DNA of 64,000 nt from Tetracentron sinense. Lineage: Eukaryota; Streptophyta; Magnoliopsida; Trochodendrales; Trochodendraceae. A program made the translations under genes and the position numbers. Location of the stretch: the NCBI GenBank assembly GCA_015143295.1, contig CM026559.1, positions 18,800,826-18,864,825 on the forward strand, in the 5' to 3' direction. Shown one piece after another: positions 11,798 to 23,984 of the stretch; position 1 is the stretch's first letter; each line of letters begins with the position of its first letter. The notes beneath the pieces are model-generated. The model was not told the origin of the DNA. It did no database searches and saw only the letters and a list, made by a program, of their open reading frames with translations.

Positions 11798-13660
11798 TGT
11801 AGCACCCCGGATTTTTTCATCCTTAATGAATAGCACCTTCATAGCTAATTGGCCGTTTTCATAGTTTTCGTAGTCTAATTAATAAATAAGGGAGAAATCG
11901 GAAATTCCGAAACGTCAGAAATGTTCGTTTTCGAAAGACGGATCCAACGCAAGTTGAATCGTCGAAATTCGACGAGCGAGTAAAAAGATATGGTCAAAAC
12001 AGTCCAGACATAACAGAGCACCGATCGCTCGGTCATTACCTGCGATCGATCGGTCCACTACCGATCGCTCGATGGCTATCGCACGGTTAACTTTTTTGTA
12101 TGGGGAAAAATTCCAGAGAGTGTGTTTTTGACCGATCTCTCGGTCATAACACCGATCGATCGGTAAGCCTCCGATCGCTCGGTCCATAGCACCGATCGAT
12201 CGGTCATACGCAGTTTTTCTTCATTAAGGGTGTTTAAGACTTTAAACACCACCCCTTGCCTATAAATAGGCTGAGTTCGTGCCTTAGGGTTTCAGAAACC
12301 CTCTGTGCCCTATCTTAGGAGATTTTGAGAGAGAGAAGAAGGAGAGGAGCTACTTGTTGATCAAGCTTGTGGAAGATCAAGGTTCTTCCACTTCCCTTGG
12401 TGATTTCCAACCAAGAACTCACTGTTCTTGCTTGTTCCAGCCATTGGGAGTCAAACCCATTGATTCCTCTAAGGTAGATACACTCTACTACAATCTTGCA
12501 ATCCTACTAGTTACTAGATATGATTCTTCTTATATATGCCCTATCTATATGTATTGATTCTATGTATGCAAAGGTGTGATTATATACTTGGATGTAGGTT
12601 ACTATTATGATGCACTCTAAGTGTTTGATGAAATACCTCTAAGGGATTCTATGCTTAAATATGATGATTTCTCTTATTAAGTGCATATGCTCGCATGTCT
12701 CGCATAAACCGATGTTTTCCATGGATTGCTCAAAAGTACAAACAAGGGTTTTTCACGAAAAGACGAATAATGAATGATTCTAAGTAACTCTATGATTTCT
12801 CTAAGATCGTTTCACAAGCTCTAAGGATCATACCATGCTCACAAGAAAACTCTATGATAATGCTCTAAGATCGTCTCACAAGCTCCACGGATCACAATGA
12901 AATGCTCTAAGATCTCTAAGGTTATGCTCTATGGAAATGCTCTACGGTATTGCTCTATGCTCTATGTCTCTACGGATCATAATGACTCTAAGTAACTCCA
13001 TGAACTCACAAGAACTCATAAGACTATGATTATCGATTGACTCACACGGTTACAGTTTTGGTTTCGAATATTATCTCACATATGTTTTCACGGTTTCCAT
13101 GCTTTAAGGATTGTTCGGATTTCATTCTCCATGTCTTGTATGCTCCATGCCTAACCGCTTTATTGTTCTTAGTTTGTATACACTGAGTATTCCATGCTCA
13201 GTCGATATTGTTATGATCGGCAGGTGCTCGGGTTCCATTCGATTTGTGTGGCGACGAACCTTGGGTCGAGGAAGAGTACCGTGACCCGGAGCCTTCCATG
13301 GATCACTATCATGACGATGGTGCTCTAGATAGGAGTCGTGACTTCGATTTCTGTTGATCGACCGACTTAGAACTTGTGTCATTTTGTTATGTGAGTGTGG
13401 GGTTTGTCCACTCCACTTTTGGGTTTCTCACACTTGTATACTTGTTGGTTCTTACTTGAGCCAAGCTATAGGAGTATTCATTTTGCTTCCGCTATGTTTA
13501 GTATTTTATTTTCCGCTGTGCATTGTATTTCGTTTCTGTTATGTATATTCAGGTACTCTGACAGGTTTCCACGTGTGCCTTTGTATCATACTGGAGGTAT
13601 GGTACGGCGGTCACGAGTCAACTTACCCTTAACTCCTAGGGGGTATTTTGGGTCGCGACA
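11798..13660 (+). repeat. 3' LTR of element A, complete (1863 bp)
   Basis: Starts TGTAGCACC after the polypurine tract and ends GTCGCGACA. The palindrome block is at 12021-12206, TATAAATA at 12261-12268, the family hairpin near 13183, the mini-ORF at 13223-13357. The flank at 13661 (ATTTT...) cannot be matched because the left flank is outside the window. Confidence 0.92.
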
Positions 13661-15169
13661 ATTTTGATCTTGTATTCCTCTTTTAATTGAAATGTACCAT
13701 TTTTCCCAAAATCTAAACAAGATGAATAAGCGAATGTGTGGAATGCAAGAATGGATGGTGGATGTGAGGCGATTGGATGCCGTATTGTGTGATGAATGCT
13801 TTGTGATGGAAAATGATGGATGGGTATTTCAAGCATAATGAACACACTTGATGTTGATGAAATGCATGCACTAAGGAATTGAAATGAAATGACTATAAAC
13901 GTATTGCACGCCACATGTTTGGTCAAAGACCTCAATGAGAATTAAACGGATATAATGAAGAACATGAAAGTATGATCTATGTAGTTTTTCTTAAAATGGT
14001 AAATTACCCAATGTTATACATGCTAGTCTAAATCCTCATATGATTATGTTAGGAAATTGAAATGCTATGCTCATGTGATCCTCTCATCCAAGCATGTCTT
14101 CACGTTTACTAAATTTGTTACACACACACACATGCATGCATGAATCAGTTTTTGTAAGGTATATGTACACAAGTAAACGAAACAAGACAAGGAGTTTGGT
14201 AGCCCAAGTGAAGGGTGCTAGCCTCTGGCTCACAAGTAAACGAAACAAGACAAGGAGGTTGGTAGCCCAAGTGAAGGGTGCCAGCCTCGGCTCACAAGAA
14301 AAGGAAACAAGTACATGTCAAGGAGGTTGGTAACCCAAGTGAAAGGTGCTAGCCTTTGGCTCACAAGAAAATAAAATGTCAAGGATGTTGGCAGCCCAGG
14401 GATGTGTGGGTGCTAGCCTCTGGCTCACAAGTATACAAGTAAAGCAAATCAAGAACAAGCAAGACATATGATTTTTTTTTGACAAGATGAGACACGCATG
14501 CATGATTTTCACAAGTAAGACCAAAACATGAAACAGGTTTCCGAATCATGAGTTCTATTGGAGTTTTCGCATTCATGCACGCATGTCAGGATATTTATAT
14601 TACTTCATGTTCAATACTATTTATCTTATGCTACTAGTATTGCTTTAAATCGATATTTTGTATTGTGTTCACTGTTGTTGTGCTTTTGTTATTGCTATGT
14701 TTAGCTAGTAGCTTGTACTCGCTGAGTATTCCATGCTCAGCTGTACTTTTATATTGGCAGGTATCGTGGGTGTCCTCAACCCTGAGCCTTGGGTCAAGGA
14801 AGAGTGTGTAGAGGAGAGGGAGCCACCTATCCCGATGTAGTCTCAGGAGGATAGGGATTTGGACGTGTGGCCATACCTCGACTACTATTGAGAGGAGAGT
14901 GTGAGAGAGAGTTCCTTTTTCTGTTTTGATAGGTGGGCATGTCCACCTTTACTTGGATTATGTTTTGTACATAAACTTAGAAAACTAAGATGGTTTTTGA
15001 GAAAAGAAAAAGTTAGTTCCCGTTTCCACACTCATGATTAGCTTCCGCACTCTGATTATTGGCATTATTTTATCATGTTTGCCTTGTTCATTACAGGATG
15101 GTTTAGCAGGTATGTATAGTCACACCTAAAGTATCCCTTAACTCCTAGGGTGTGTTTTGGGGCGCGACA
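13661..15169 (+). repeat. 5' LTR of element B, 3' part
   Basis: Resembles the reverse solo LTR at 38734-45652 and ends with TGTTTTGGGGCGCGACA followed by a primer-site-like AGTGGTATAAGAGCTC. Element A interrupts it on the left. It holds a 62-69 bp tandem repeat at about 14176-14440 (AAGGAGGTTGGTAGCCC ... CTAGCCTCTGGCTCACAAG, four units), the family hairpin, and a mini-ORF with its own ATG. Confidence 0.8.
14733..14840 (+). CDS. LTR mini-ORF, element B
   Basis: A 35-codon frame whose ATG lies inside the conserved hairpin (CCATGCTCAG), running in frame into EPWVKEECVEE and a TAG. It is a family variant of the PWVEEEYVEE peptide. No known function. The in-frame ATG supports translation; the lack of the same ATG placement in other subfamilies argues for caution. 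Confidence 0.45.
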   Translation: MLSCTFILAGIVGVLNPEPWVKEECVEEREPPIPM

Positions 15170-15661
15170 GAAGTGGTATAAGAGCTCTAGGCATTAGAGT
15201 CCCTAGGGTCACTTAGTACTCGATACCATAATTTAACAAGGCATTAGGTGTTTTGAAAGAGTCGTATTCCAAGTATAGACTAACAAGTTAGTCTTTGTCA
15301 AAATAGATTGAACTTCAACCAAACTTAGAGTCCTACGCTAGAAAAACGGATGGTGTGTTATGACATTGTCATGCAAACCATGTGTGCTTTATCCTATTCT
15401 TGGTGAATATGTATTGAGTGAATTACGAAAGTATTACTAAATACGTATCCAAGTTAGACTCATGTTGTATTGTCCTCCTCAGGAGTAATCATGAGACACA
15501 ATACCCGAGGTCGCAGATACAACACAAGGGCCAATGGAAGTGATGCTCCATCGGGTGATAATCAACCCGACTTTGCCCAAGCTTTTGTCTCGATAGTCGA
15601 GACCTTGGCTATATTAGCAGTAAGGCCACCGGCTACTCCTCCTAATATCGTGCTTATACCT
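15170..15661 (+). mobile_element. Element B leader and gag start
   Basis: After the primer site come about 300 bp of leader, then a gag start at 15491 (MRHNTRGRRYNTR) with the DFAQAFVSIVETLA stretch typical of this family's gag N-terminus. The LTR of element C begins at 15662 and ends the readable part; the rest of B was not found further on. Confidence 0.75.
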
Positions 15662-18026
15662 TGTAGCACCCCGGACTTTCTATATTTAATGAATGGTACT
15701 TTCGTAGCTAATTGACCTTTCTCGTAGTCTAATTAATAAATAAGGGAGAAATTAGAAATTCTGAAATGTCAGAAATATTTCTTTTCAAAAGATGAACCCA
15801 GCACAAGTTGAATCGTCAAAATCCAACGAGCAAGTCAAAAGATATGGTCAAAACAGTCGGGACCTGTAGAGCACCGATCGCTCGGTCATTGTAGCGATCA
15901 ATCGGTCCAAAACCGATCGATCGGAGGCTATCGACTAGTTAACTTTTTTGTATGGGAAAATTTTCCAGAGAGCATATTTTTGATCGGTCGCTCGGTCAGA
16001 ACACTGATCCCTCGGTCATAACCACCGATCGCTCCGGCTTCGCGTTTTGCAGAAATTTTAGTAAGGGCTTTTTTATCTTTTGGGGGTTAAACCCTTTCCT
16101 CTTAAGGCTTGCCCGAGCCTTAGGGCTTCATTCATGATACATAGAAGATTTTAAGAGATAGAGAGAGAGGAGAAAGAGGGTTCTAACCTAGGGTTTCAAC
16201 TTGAGAGTGAATCAAGGGTTTAAACACCCAAGATCGTCCCAAAAGAGCTTGTGTTCATCAAAGCCAAGCCTCAAGCACGAGTGGAGCTTCTCCCCCAAGG
16301 CTACGACAGCGTTTCCATGGTCATTTCAAGGGGTGTTTCTTCCTCCACTCAAGCCTTCTTCAAGCAAGGGTTCTTCCCTACCATTTGGGGTTCTATATCA
16401 AGGTTTACAACCAAGATCAAGCCTTGATTCAAGGTTAGTACACCTTACTAACTTTCCTTAGCAATAACCTAGGTTTTCTATTGTAAATGGTGATTCTTTA
16501 TATTATGCTTTCCTTCCCTATGAATTATATCATCTCAATAAATATAAATAAGATAAGGAAAAAGGACATGGATGTGTATGGAATGTTGACTGAGACGATG
16601 GGATGCCAAATGTATGATGTGTGATATGTGTGGTGTGGGAAATGAAAAATGGAGGATGGGCATTTTACAAATAATAAACTTACCCTTATGTGATTGGATG
16701 GAAAATATGCATTAAAGAAGAAGAAGATGAACTATTAATGGACATCATATGTTATGTGTTTGATAAATGCTTAACCTATAAAATGATGACTCAAAGGAAT
16801 TGGATGTAAGCCTTATGTAATTGTTCTTGTAAATGATGACTCGACCAAATGCTATGTTGATCACCTAAATGTTTGCATGATATGCTATGAATTTAAATGA
16901 AATGCAATATCTCTTTTGTTATCCTCATTCCCATGATTGTCACTATTGGCACGTACACGAGCACGCATGTTAGCATGAACCGAGATTTCAAGAGCATGTG
17001 CATATAATAACCAACAAGAAAATATTGCATGTCAAGGAGGTTGGTAGCCCAGGGAGATTCGGGTACTAGCCTCTGGCTCACAAGAAAACCCCAAAAAACA
17101 TATGGTCAAGGAGGTTAGTAGCCCAGGGAGATTCGGGTACTAGCCTCTGGCTCACAAGAAAACTAAACAAGTAATAAAAATCACATATTGTCAAGGAGGT
17201 TGGTAGCCCAGGGACATTCGGGTACTAGCCTCTGGCTCACAAGAAAACCATATATCAAGGAGGTTGGCAGCCCAAGGAGATTCGGGTGCTAGCCTCTGGC
17301 TCACAAGTTACAAGATGCAAGTTTACAAGATGATGACAAGACATTCATGCATGCATGCACACATGATTTCTACAAGGCATACCGAGATATGAAATGGGTT
17401 TTCAAGCAGGAGTTTTATCGAAGTTTTCGCATTCATGCACACACGTCAAGATGATTGCATTGTACCGTGTCTTATGTTATTTCTTTTGTGATGCTCCTAT
17501 TTCTGCTTTGCATTGTACTATTGTTGTTGTGTGTTCTTATTGTTATGGTTAGCTAGTAGTTTATACTCGCTGAGTATTCCATGCTCAGCCGTACTTTCAT
17601 GTCGGCAGGTACTGAGGAAGCCCTCAACCCGAAGCCTTTGGTCGAGGAAGAGTATATAGAGGAGAGAGAGCCGTCTATCCCACTGCAGTCTTAGGCGGAC
17701 TGAGACCTTGACGTGTGGCCATACCTCGACTACTGTTGAGAGGAGAGTATGAGAGGGTTTTATGTAGTTTGACATTTTGATAGGTGGGCCTGTCCACCTT
17801 AGTCTTAGGCATGTTTGTATATTTATGATCACTTGGAATACCATTTGAGAACTATAGAAGAAATGAAAAGTTAGTTTACGCTTCCGCATTTATGTTTAGC
17901 TTCCGCGCTTTGATTATCATTGTTTAAGTACTGTAATTATCATGTTCATGACAGGATGGTTTGACAGGTACGTATAGTCACGGCTAAAGTATCCCTAAAC
18001 TCCTAGGGAGTATTTTGGGGCGCGAC
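15662..18026 (+). repeat. 5' LTR of element C (2365 bp)
   Basis: Begins TGTAGCACCCCGGAC inside element B's gag and ends ...GGGGCGCGACG before a primer site (TGGTATCAGAGCT, 18032-18044). It has a palindrome block (15873-16040), an AAG/GT donor-like site near 16433, a four-unit tandem repeat at 17033-17308 (GTCAAGGAGGTTGGTAGCCC...), the family hairpin and a mini-ORF. Confidence 0.85.
17581..17694 (+). CDS. LTR mini-ORF, element C
   Basis: 37 codons from the ATG in the hairpin, passing in frame through a second ATG (ATGTCGGCAGGT) used in other subfamilies, then LVEEEYIEERE and a TAG. Same peptide family as the other LTRs here. Unknown function. Confidence 0.5.
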   Translation: MLSRTFMSAGTEEALNPKPLVEEEYIEEREPSIPLQS

Positions 18027-18338
18027 GGAGGTGGTATCAGAGCTCTAGGCATTAGAGTCCCTAGGGTCACTTAGTATTCGATACCATACGTGAACAAGGC
18101 ATTAGGTGTTATAGAAGAGTTGTATTCCAAGTATAGACTAACAAGCTAGTCTTAGTCAAAATGGGTTGAGCTTTAACCAAACTTAGAGTCCTTTGCTAGG
18201 AACACGGATTGTATGTTACGATGTTGTGATTGAATACCATATGTGCATTATTTGTGCTTAGTAAATATGCTTGATGAATATATATTGAGTGAATTACGAA
18301 ATTGTTACTAAATGTGTGTCCAAGTTAGACTCATGTTG
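18027..18338 (+). mobile_element. Element C primer site and leader
   Basis: Starts with the initiator-Met-type primer site and continues as leader similar to that of element B. It is cut at 18339 by solo LTR D and resumes at 20435 after the duplicated target TGTTG. Confidence 0.8.
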
Positions 18339-20434
18339 TGTAGAGACCCGAATCTTTTTCATGTTTTTAGTGCATTACATTAAGGGTATTTTAGTCTATA
18401 AATGAAGTGGAAATTAGAAATTCTAAATGCCAGAAATGTTTGTTTTCGAAAGACGAATCCAACGCAAGTTGAATCGTCAAAATCCGACGAACGAGTAAAA
18501 AGTTATGGCCAAAACAGTAAAATGAGTCGAAATAGAGCACCGATCGCTCGGTCAGAAGTAGCGATCGATCGGTCCAAAACCGATCGATCGGTATCTATCG
18601 ACTGGTCCAAAATTTTCTATGGTGAAATTTTTCAGAGAGTGTGTTTTTGACCGATCGATCGGTAGCAACCGATCGCTCGGTCATAACCACCAATCGCTCG
18701 GTCTTTCGTGATTTTTACAGAATTTTAGTATGGGCTTTTTGGTCTTTTGTTCTTAGACCTTGGGGCTATAAATAGGGGGTCCTACTCGAAATATTAAAAT
18801 ACTCCACCTAGTTCTAACCTAATTTGGAAAAAAAGGGGGAGAAACCCTAGGGTTTTGAGAGAGGGTTTTCTTGGAGAAGGAGGAGATTGATAGGAGATTG
18901 CAAGAAAAGTTTGGGAAGCTTCTCCAAATCGTCTCAGGAGCGTTTTGAATCCAAGGGAAGGATTCCTAAGGTCGATATACTATCCTAATCAACTTTATTT
19001 TAAGGTTTTGTGAATGTTAAGATGCTAGAAATGGTAGAAATAGATGTTTGATGCATTTTCCCTAATTTTCTAAGAAGCAAGCTAATTATTGATGGATATG
19101 TGGATTGGAAATGTCGATAGAATGTATGGAGGATGGGAAATGTATGGAGGATGGGATTAATATGTGGATGTGAATAGTGAATTGATTGTATGGATGGAAT
19201 TATGATTTGATGAATGCATGAAAATGTAGAGAAATAATGGACTCATATTATGTGTACACAAGGTGTTTGTGAAAATGCTTGAAAGGATAAATGCTATTAT
19301 ACTTTTATGAAAGGGTTGTAAATGGATTATAAATGATGTTAAGAATTATGATAAGGAATATATATGTGATTGTTTGTTAAGTATACTTAATTTCTTGCAT
19401 GGGAATTGATAGTCGGGAAGGTAAGAACTTAGAGGAACATCTCTCAAACCGGGAATTCTCTAACTATTTGGTATGGGACATATAGTGGAGTTTCCATGGT
19501 GGGAAATCGGAATCTAAGCAATTACCGACTCAAACGTTAATTTCGACACTTAAGCACATAAGCACGTGTATGTTAAGATAAGAATCTCACAAGTCACACA
19601 TGTGGGCCACAAGCATGAGCATGACATATGTATGGCATTCTGAATAAGCATAAGCATGACATGGTCCGTATCCGCCAAGAACGGCATGTCAACCACATGA
19701 TTTCTAAGGCATGGTCCGTATCCGCCAAGAACGGCATGTCTCATTACTGTATGATCTGAATAAGTTCATAAGCATAAGCATAAGCAACTCACAAGCACGT
19801 GGTCTCATAAGCATAAGCAACTCATAAGTGTATTGTCTTCCAAGTCTAAGATTCTCACAAGTACACGAGTCAAGGTGATGATATGATGTATATGCACACA
19901 CGTTCTTCCGCACTCTGATTATGTTATTATGTTATTGGATATGTTTCTGACTAAGTGCAGGTATATCCTTATTGTTGGTTGGATTTTATATACACTGAGT
20001 ACCTTTGTACTCAGCCGGACTTTTGTCTTGGCAGGTATAGAGCAGGAGTACTCGGCGGAGCCGTGGGTTGAGGAGACTTACCTTGAGGAAGGAGGTGAAG
20101 GTGAGCCTTCTGAGGAGGGAGCCAGAGACTTGGGCGGCTACACCTCTTAGTTTACATTTCTTTTCATTGAGAGAGTTTTGTATTTGACTTTTAGAGGATG
20201 TTGCTCAGTAGACTTCTTATTAGTTGTGTATCAGACTTGTTGGTTCATTGTGAGTTGTATATATAGACCTTAGACTTGTGCAGGTTGGATTGGGTTTATA
20301 TATCAGAAATTTTATTACTCTCATTTTTGGGAGACTCGTGTAGTAGCCTTGTATGCATGGTTTTAAGCAGGTTAAGTGAATGTGGCGATTCCAAAGTCCT
20401 ATTTTAGCCTTAGTAGGATTTTAGGGTCGTTACA
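18339..20434 (+). repeat. Solo LTR D, divergent subfamily (2096 bp)
   Basis: TGTAGAGACCCG...GGGTCGTTACA flanked by the 5-bp duplication TGTTG (18334-18338 and 20435-20439) and lying in C's leader. No internal sequence is present, so it is an LTR-LTR recombination product. It contains a palindrome block at 18539-18704, TATAAATAG at 18767-18775, a donor-like CCTAAG/GTCGATATAC near 18970, a repeat built on CATGGTCCGTATCCGCC at about 19640-19740, and a mini-ORF. Its U5 end differs from the CTCCTAGGGTGGG...GCGACA end of the other members. Confidence 0.92.
19929..20150 (+). CDS. LTR mini-ORF, solo LTR D
   Basis: A 73-codon frame whose second half (from 20034) is the family peptide: SAEPWVEETYLEEGG and a longer acidic tail ending GGYTS. 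The first half overlaps the hairpin and the pyrimidine-rich stretch before GGCAGGT and may be intronic. Function unknown. Confidence 0.4.
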   Translation: MLLDMFLTKCRYILIVGWILYTLSTFVLSRTFVLAGIEQEYSAEPWVEETYLEEGGEGEPSEEGARDLGGYTS

Positions 20435-20692
20435 TGTTGTATTGTCGTTCTCAGGAGAAATCATGAGACGCAATACCCGGGGTCGCGGATACAACACACG
20501 GGGCAACGGAAATGATGCTCCATCGGGTGATGATCAACCCGATTTTACCCAAGCCTTTACTTCAATAGCCGAAACTTTGGCTATGTTAGCGGCAAGGCAA
20601 CCGGCTACTCCGCCTAATGCGGCACTTATACTGGTTCCTCCTAATCGAGCACAGGCTGGAATAAAGGCTTTCCAGAGGATGAGGCCTCCAGC
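20435..20692 (+). mobile_element. Element C gag start
   Basis: Resumes C after solo LTR D. The gag ATG at 20463 gives MRRNTRGRGYNTRGNGNDAP, matching the family. Similarity stops near 20692, where Tat-like sequence begins, so only the first 75 or so codons are present and no further C sequence was found. Confidence 0.75.
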
Positions 20693-21706
20693 AGCGCCCT
20701 TCGACTTGGACGTATGGATGACGAAGACCTCCTAGAGCCTGTCAACATGGACAAAGTCAAATGATACTACGCTTAGGGTCTAGATCTGATAGGCATTTTG
20801 CACTTGTAGATTCTTCGGGGAAATGACAGGAGGTCATCCTTGGCACACTCCTTATCCCTAACAATATAAACTATTTTCAAATCAATGAAATAGGCTAGTT
20901 AGACCATTGAGCCTAATAGCCTTTCTTTCACAAAACCTTTTCAGGGACACCCTCCCTTATCCTCTGCGGTATTTGCCAGAACTACGACATGACCTGTGTG
21001 AGCGTGGGATGTGGATAACGTCTGAGTCTGCGATAGAGGTCTAGGTAAAAGGTTTAGTTAAGTCCGAACAAGGTGTTAGGCATCCCGAGACTTCCATTTT
21101 TCAATGGTTCCCTACTTTCTAGGTGTAAGCTAATTTTAATCAAGTTTTGTTCAAATGCCTAAGTGTTTAAAATAATGCTAAGTCAAGAAGGAGAAAGCTA
21201 ACTAGGGTCAAACCTAGGTTGGGTTGCCTACGTACTCACAAGGGTGAGATCAGACCGAGCATAGTTCTGGCATATGAGCCCGTGCCAAGGCTAAGGGGTG
21301 TGTGTGTCTGCACCAAGGATGGCTAACGGACTAGTTCGGTAGACTAGGCTTTGGTTAACCGGGTTGGTCAAGTGCATGGTTTAAGCCCTGTAGGCTTAGG
21401 GTTAGTTTGGCAGACTAAGGATTAGTTTGGTAGACTAGGGATTAGTCCAGTAGACTAGGGTTTAGGCCTGGTAGGCCAAGGGTAGATTTAACCAAGGTTA
21501 GGGTTACTAACCTAGGTTAAAGGTCAAACTAACCATGGTTAGGATTGCTAACCATGATTGAAAGTAACAAGGAAAAGCCCAGTAGGCTGAGATTGGGCCT
21601 GGTAGGCCAAAGGGTGAGCCCGGTAGGCTAAGAGATTAGGCCCGGTAGGCCAAAAATCAGAGTTAATCGAGGTTAGGGTTGCTAATCGGAGTTAAATGGG
21701 TAAAGT
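20693..21706 (+). mobile_element. Tat-like Gypsy remnant (+): end of integrase and 3' untranslated part
   Basis: The first 75 bp match, on the opposite strand, the integrase C-terminus at 47940-48010 (LRLGRMDDEDL...EPVNMDKVK), and the next 250 bp match the adjacent 47700-47930. Downstream come loose tandem words such as GGCCTGGTAGGCC and GGTTAGGGTTGCTAA, as often seen in the long 3' untranslated regions of Tat/Ogre elements. It is broken and old compared with the LTRs inserted in it. Confidence 0.7.
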
Positions 21707-23979
21707 TGTCGCGACCCAAAACCCACCCTAGGAGTTAGAGTGAATCTTGGACGACTCAATCATGACTTACATGACTTGCTTGACAAACCAACCTGCAAAA
21801 CCCCACAGAGCATATACAATAGAGGACATCATAGCGGAAACATAACTATAAAACACAGCGGAAGTCTAACAAACCTCTAAGTATATACATATGGTCCAAG
21901 TTTATACAAAAAAAAAAAGGTAACCAAAAGAAAGTGCGGACAGACCCGCCAAAATACATGGATAAAATCTCTCATCTCACCCACAGCTAATCCTCTCAGA
22001 ATCTACAACCACCTAATGGTAACCCTCAACTGGAGGTTCCTCAAAAGGCTCCTCGACGTACTCCTCCTCCACCCAAGGGCTCGGAGCACAGATATCAAAT
22101 GGAGCAGCTGCTCCGCCATCACCTGCCGACATAAGAAGTACGGCTGAGCATGGAATACTCAGTGGGTACTAAATACTAACCAATAGTCATAGCATACAGA
22201 TAGCATATATAAAGCAGGAGACAATTCATGCATATAAAACAGGAAAAATTCATATCAGGACAATAAAGTAAAGGAGTATATAATCATGCTTGAATTCATA
22301 AAAGCCGGTAAAACCCTTGAAAATACCGTGCACTTGACTTGACTGAAAATACCATTTCCTTGCTTGGAAGCTTGTCACGTTTGTCTTATCCTATCGTATC
22401 ATGCGTGTCATGCCATGTCATGCTTGCTTGGAAAGTAAACTACTTGTGAGGGAAGGGAGACCCTTCATCCTAAATGCCCATGCTTGTCATGCCATGTCTT
22501 GTCATGCTTGCTTGGAAAAGTAAACTACTTGTGAGGGAAGGGAGACCCTTCTTCCTAAATGCTCATGTCATGTCCTTTCACCTGTGAGATGTTCTTGTGA
22601 GATGTACTTGCGAGGGAAGGGAGGCCCTTCTTATGTTAAGTATGCACTTGCGAGGGAAGGGAGACCCTTCTTATGAAAATGCATGATTGTCTTGTCCTTG
22701 CCAAAAGCGAGGTAAAACATATCGTACGATATGCCCCACCTCTAAATCCCATTCTTGAAAACCTCGGTAAATCATGTCATGTATGCGTGCTCGTGAGGTC
22801 GTGTGCATACTTACATTTGGAATTAAATATGGCATTTGAGTAATTCATAACACATAACATCAATGATTTGGGCAATTTAATATTGATATCATTTAGGGAA
22901 AGCGAACAATCACACTATCATAACCCTAGCAATTTCCATAAACCTTAAACATGCATTTTCTTAATTTATCATTCATTTTATTCACCTTGGCATTTCATCA
23001 AACATGGTACATTCATTATTCATTAACCCTACAACATGCTTTTCTAGGTGGGTTATACTCACATCACACTTGTATGTTTATTATTAGTACTATGCCCTTC
23101 CCCATTCATTCATTACATCATCCACACGGCATCCATTCGCCAACATCCCTCTCCATTTACCATACATACCACCCATCTCATAATATATATATATATATAT
23201 GAAGGAAAACAAGAAGAAATAAGGAAAGGAGAGGCTATAACTAGGAGGGTAGTAAAAAGCACCGACCTTGAAGAGATGAGGAAGAAACCCCTCTTCCAAA
23301 TGACCGTGAGTTGCTGCCCTAGCTTGGAACACGAGCTCCACCCGAGCTTGAGCCGAGATCTTGAAGGAAAACGTGCTTGAGGATAATCTAGGGTCTCAAA
23401 CCCTTTGATTTCCCTTCCAAAAATCAAACCCTAGGTTAGGGATCGCCTTCTTCTCCCTTCCTTAGCTCTCAATCTTCTAAGTATTGCAAATAAGCCCTAA
23501 AGGCTCGGGCAAGACTCTTAAGGTAAGAGTAAACCACTCAAAAGACTAAAACACCCTTCTAAATTTTCTGCAAAAACGCGAGTACCGAGCGATCGGTGTT
23601 AATGACCGATCGATCGGTTGCCTACCGATCGATCGGTTTCATAACCGAGCGATCGGTTGAAATTTCACTCTCTGGAAAATTTCCCCATAGAAAAATCTCG
23701 ACCAGTCGATAGCCTCCGAGCGATCGGTTTTGGACCGATCGATCGCTCCATGGACCGAGCGATCGGTGGTCTGCAGGTCCAAACTGTTTTGGCCATAACT
23801 TTTGACTCGTTCGTCCGATTTTGACGATTCAACTTGCGTTGGGTTCGTACTTCGAAAACGAACATTTCTGACGTTTCAGAATTTTCGATTTCTCCTTTAT
23901 TTATTAATTAGACTACAAAAATGGCCAATTAGCTACGAAGGTGCTATTCATTAAGGATGAAAAAGTCCGGGGTGCTACA
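21707..23979 (-). repeat. Solo LTR, chromodomain Gypsy family, reverse (2273 bp)
   Basis: On the + strand it reads TGTCGCGACCC...GGGGTGCTACA, flanked by AAAGT on both sides (21702-21706, 23980-23984). The palindrome block is at 23583-23775, a (TA)n run at 23182-23200, the repeat GAGGGAAGGGAGACCCTTC at 22440-22680 and a mini-ORF at 22013-22132. It sits inside Tat-like sequence. Confidence 0.93.
22013..22132 (-). CDS. LTR mini-ORF, reverse solo LTR
   Basis: 39 codons from ATGTCGGCAGGT to TAG with PFDIC and PWVEEEYVEE. The peptide is nearly the same as that of element E, while the PWV codons differ at third positions. No known function. Confidence 0.5.
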   Translation of the reverse strand: MSAGDGGAAAPFDICAPSPWVEEEYVEEPFEEPPVEGYH

Positions 23980-23984
23980 AAAGT

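Larger units (their letters stand above)
1..13660 (+). mobile_element. Chromodomain Ty3/Gypsy element A (Tekay/Del-like), tandem LTR-internal-LTR-internal-LTR form
   Basis: Three LTR segments (1-619, 5764-7281, 11798-13660) separate two internal regions. The window opens inside the first LTR. LTRs start TGTAGCACCCCGG and end GTCGCGACA. The first internal region (620-5763) holds primer site, gag, pol and polypurine tract and looks whole. The second (7297-11797) follows a run of N, is near-identical in its pol part and carries dozens of small differences in its gag part. The 619 bp shared by the first and last LTR look identical, so the element is very young, recently homogenised, or partly an assembly duplicate. 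The left flank is outside the window, so no target duplication can be tested. The right end abuts LTR sequence of element B, so A inserted into B. Confidence 0.9.

Noticed and set aside
23090-23427. Overlapping frames on both strands with hydrophobic stretches
   Set aside because: They lie inside a solo LTR and recur as LTR sequence in other copies; part is the (TA)n run. Not host genes.
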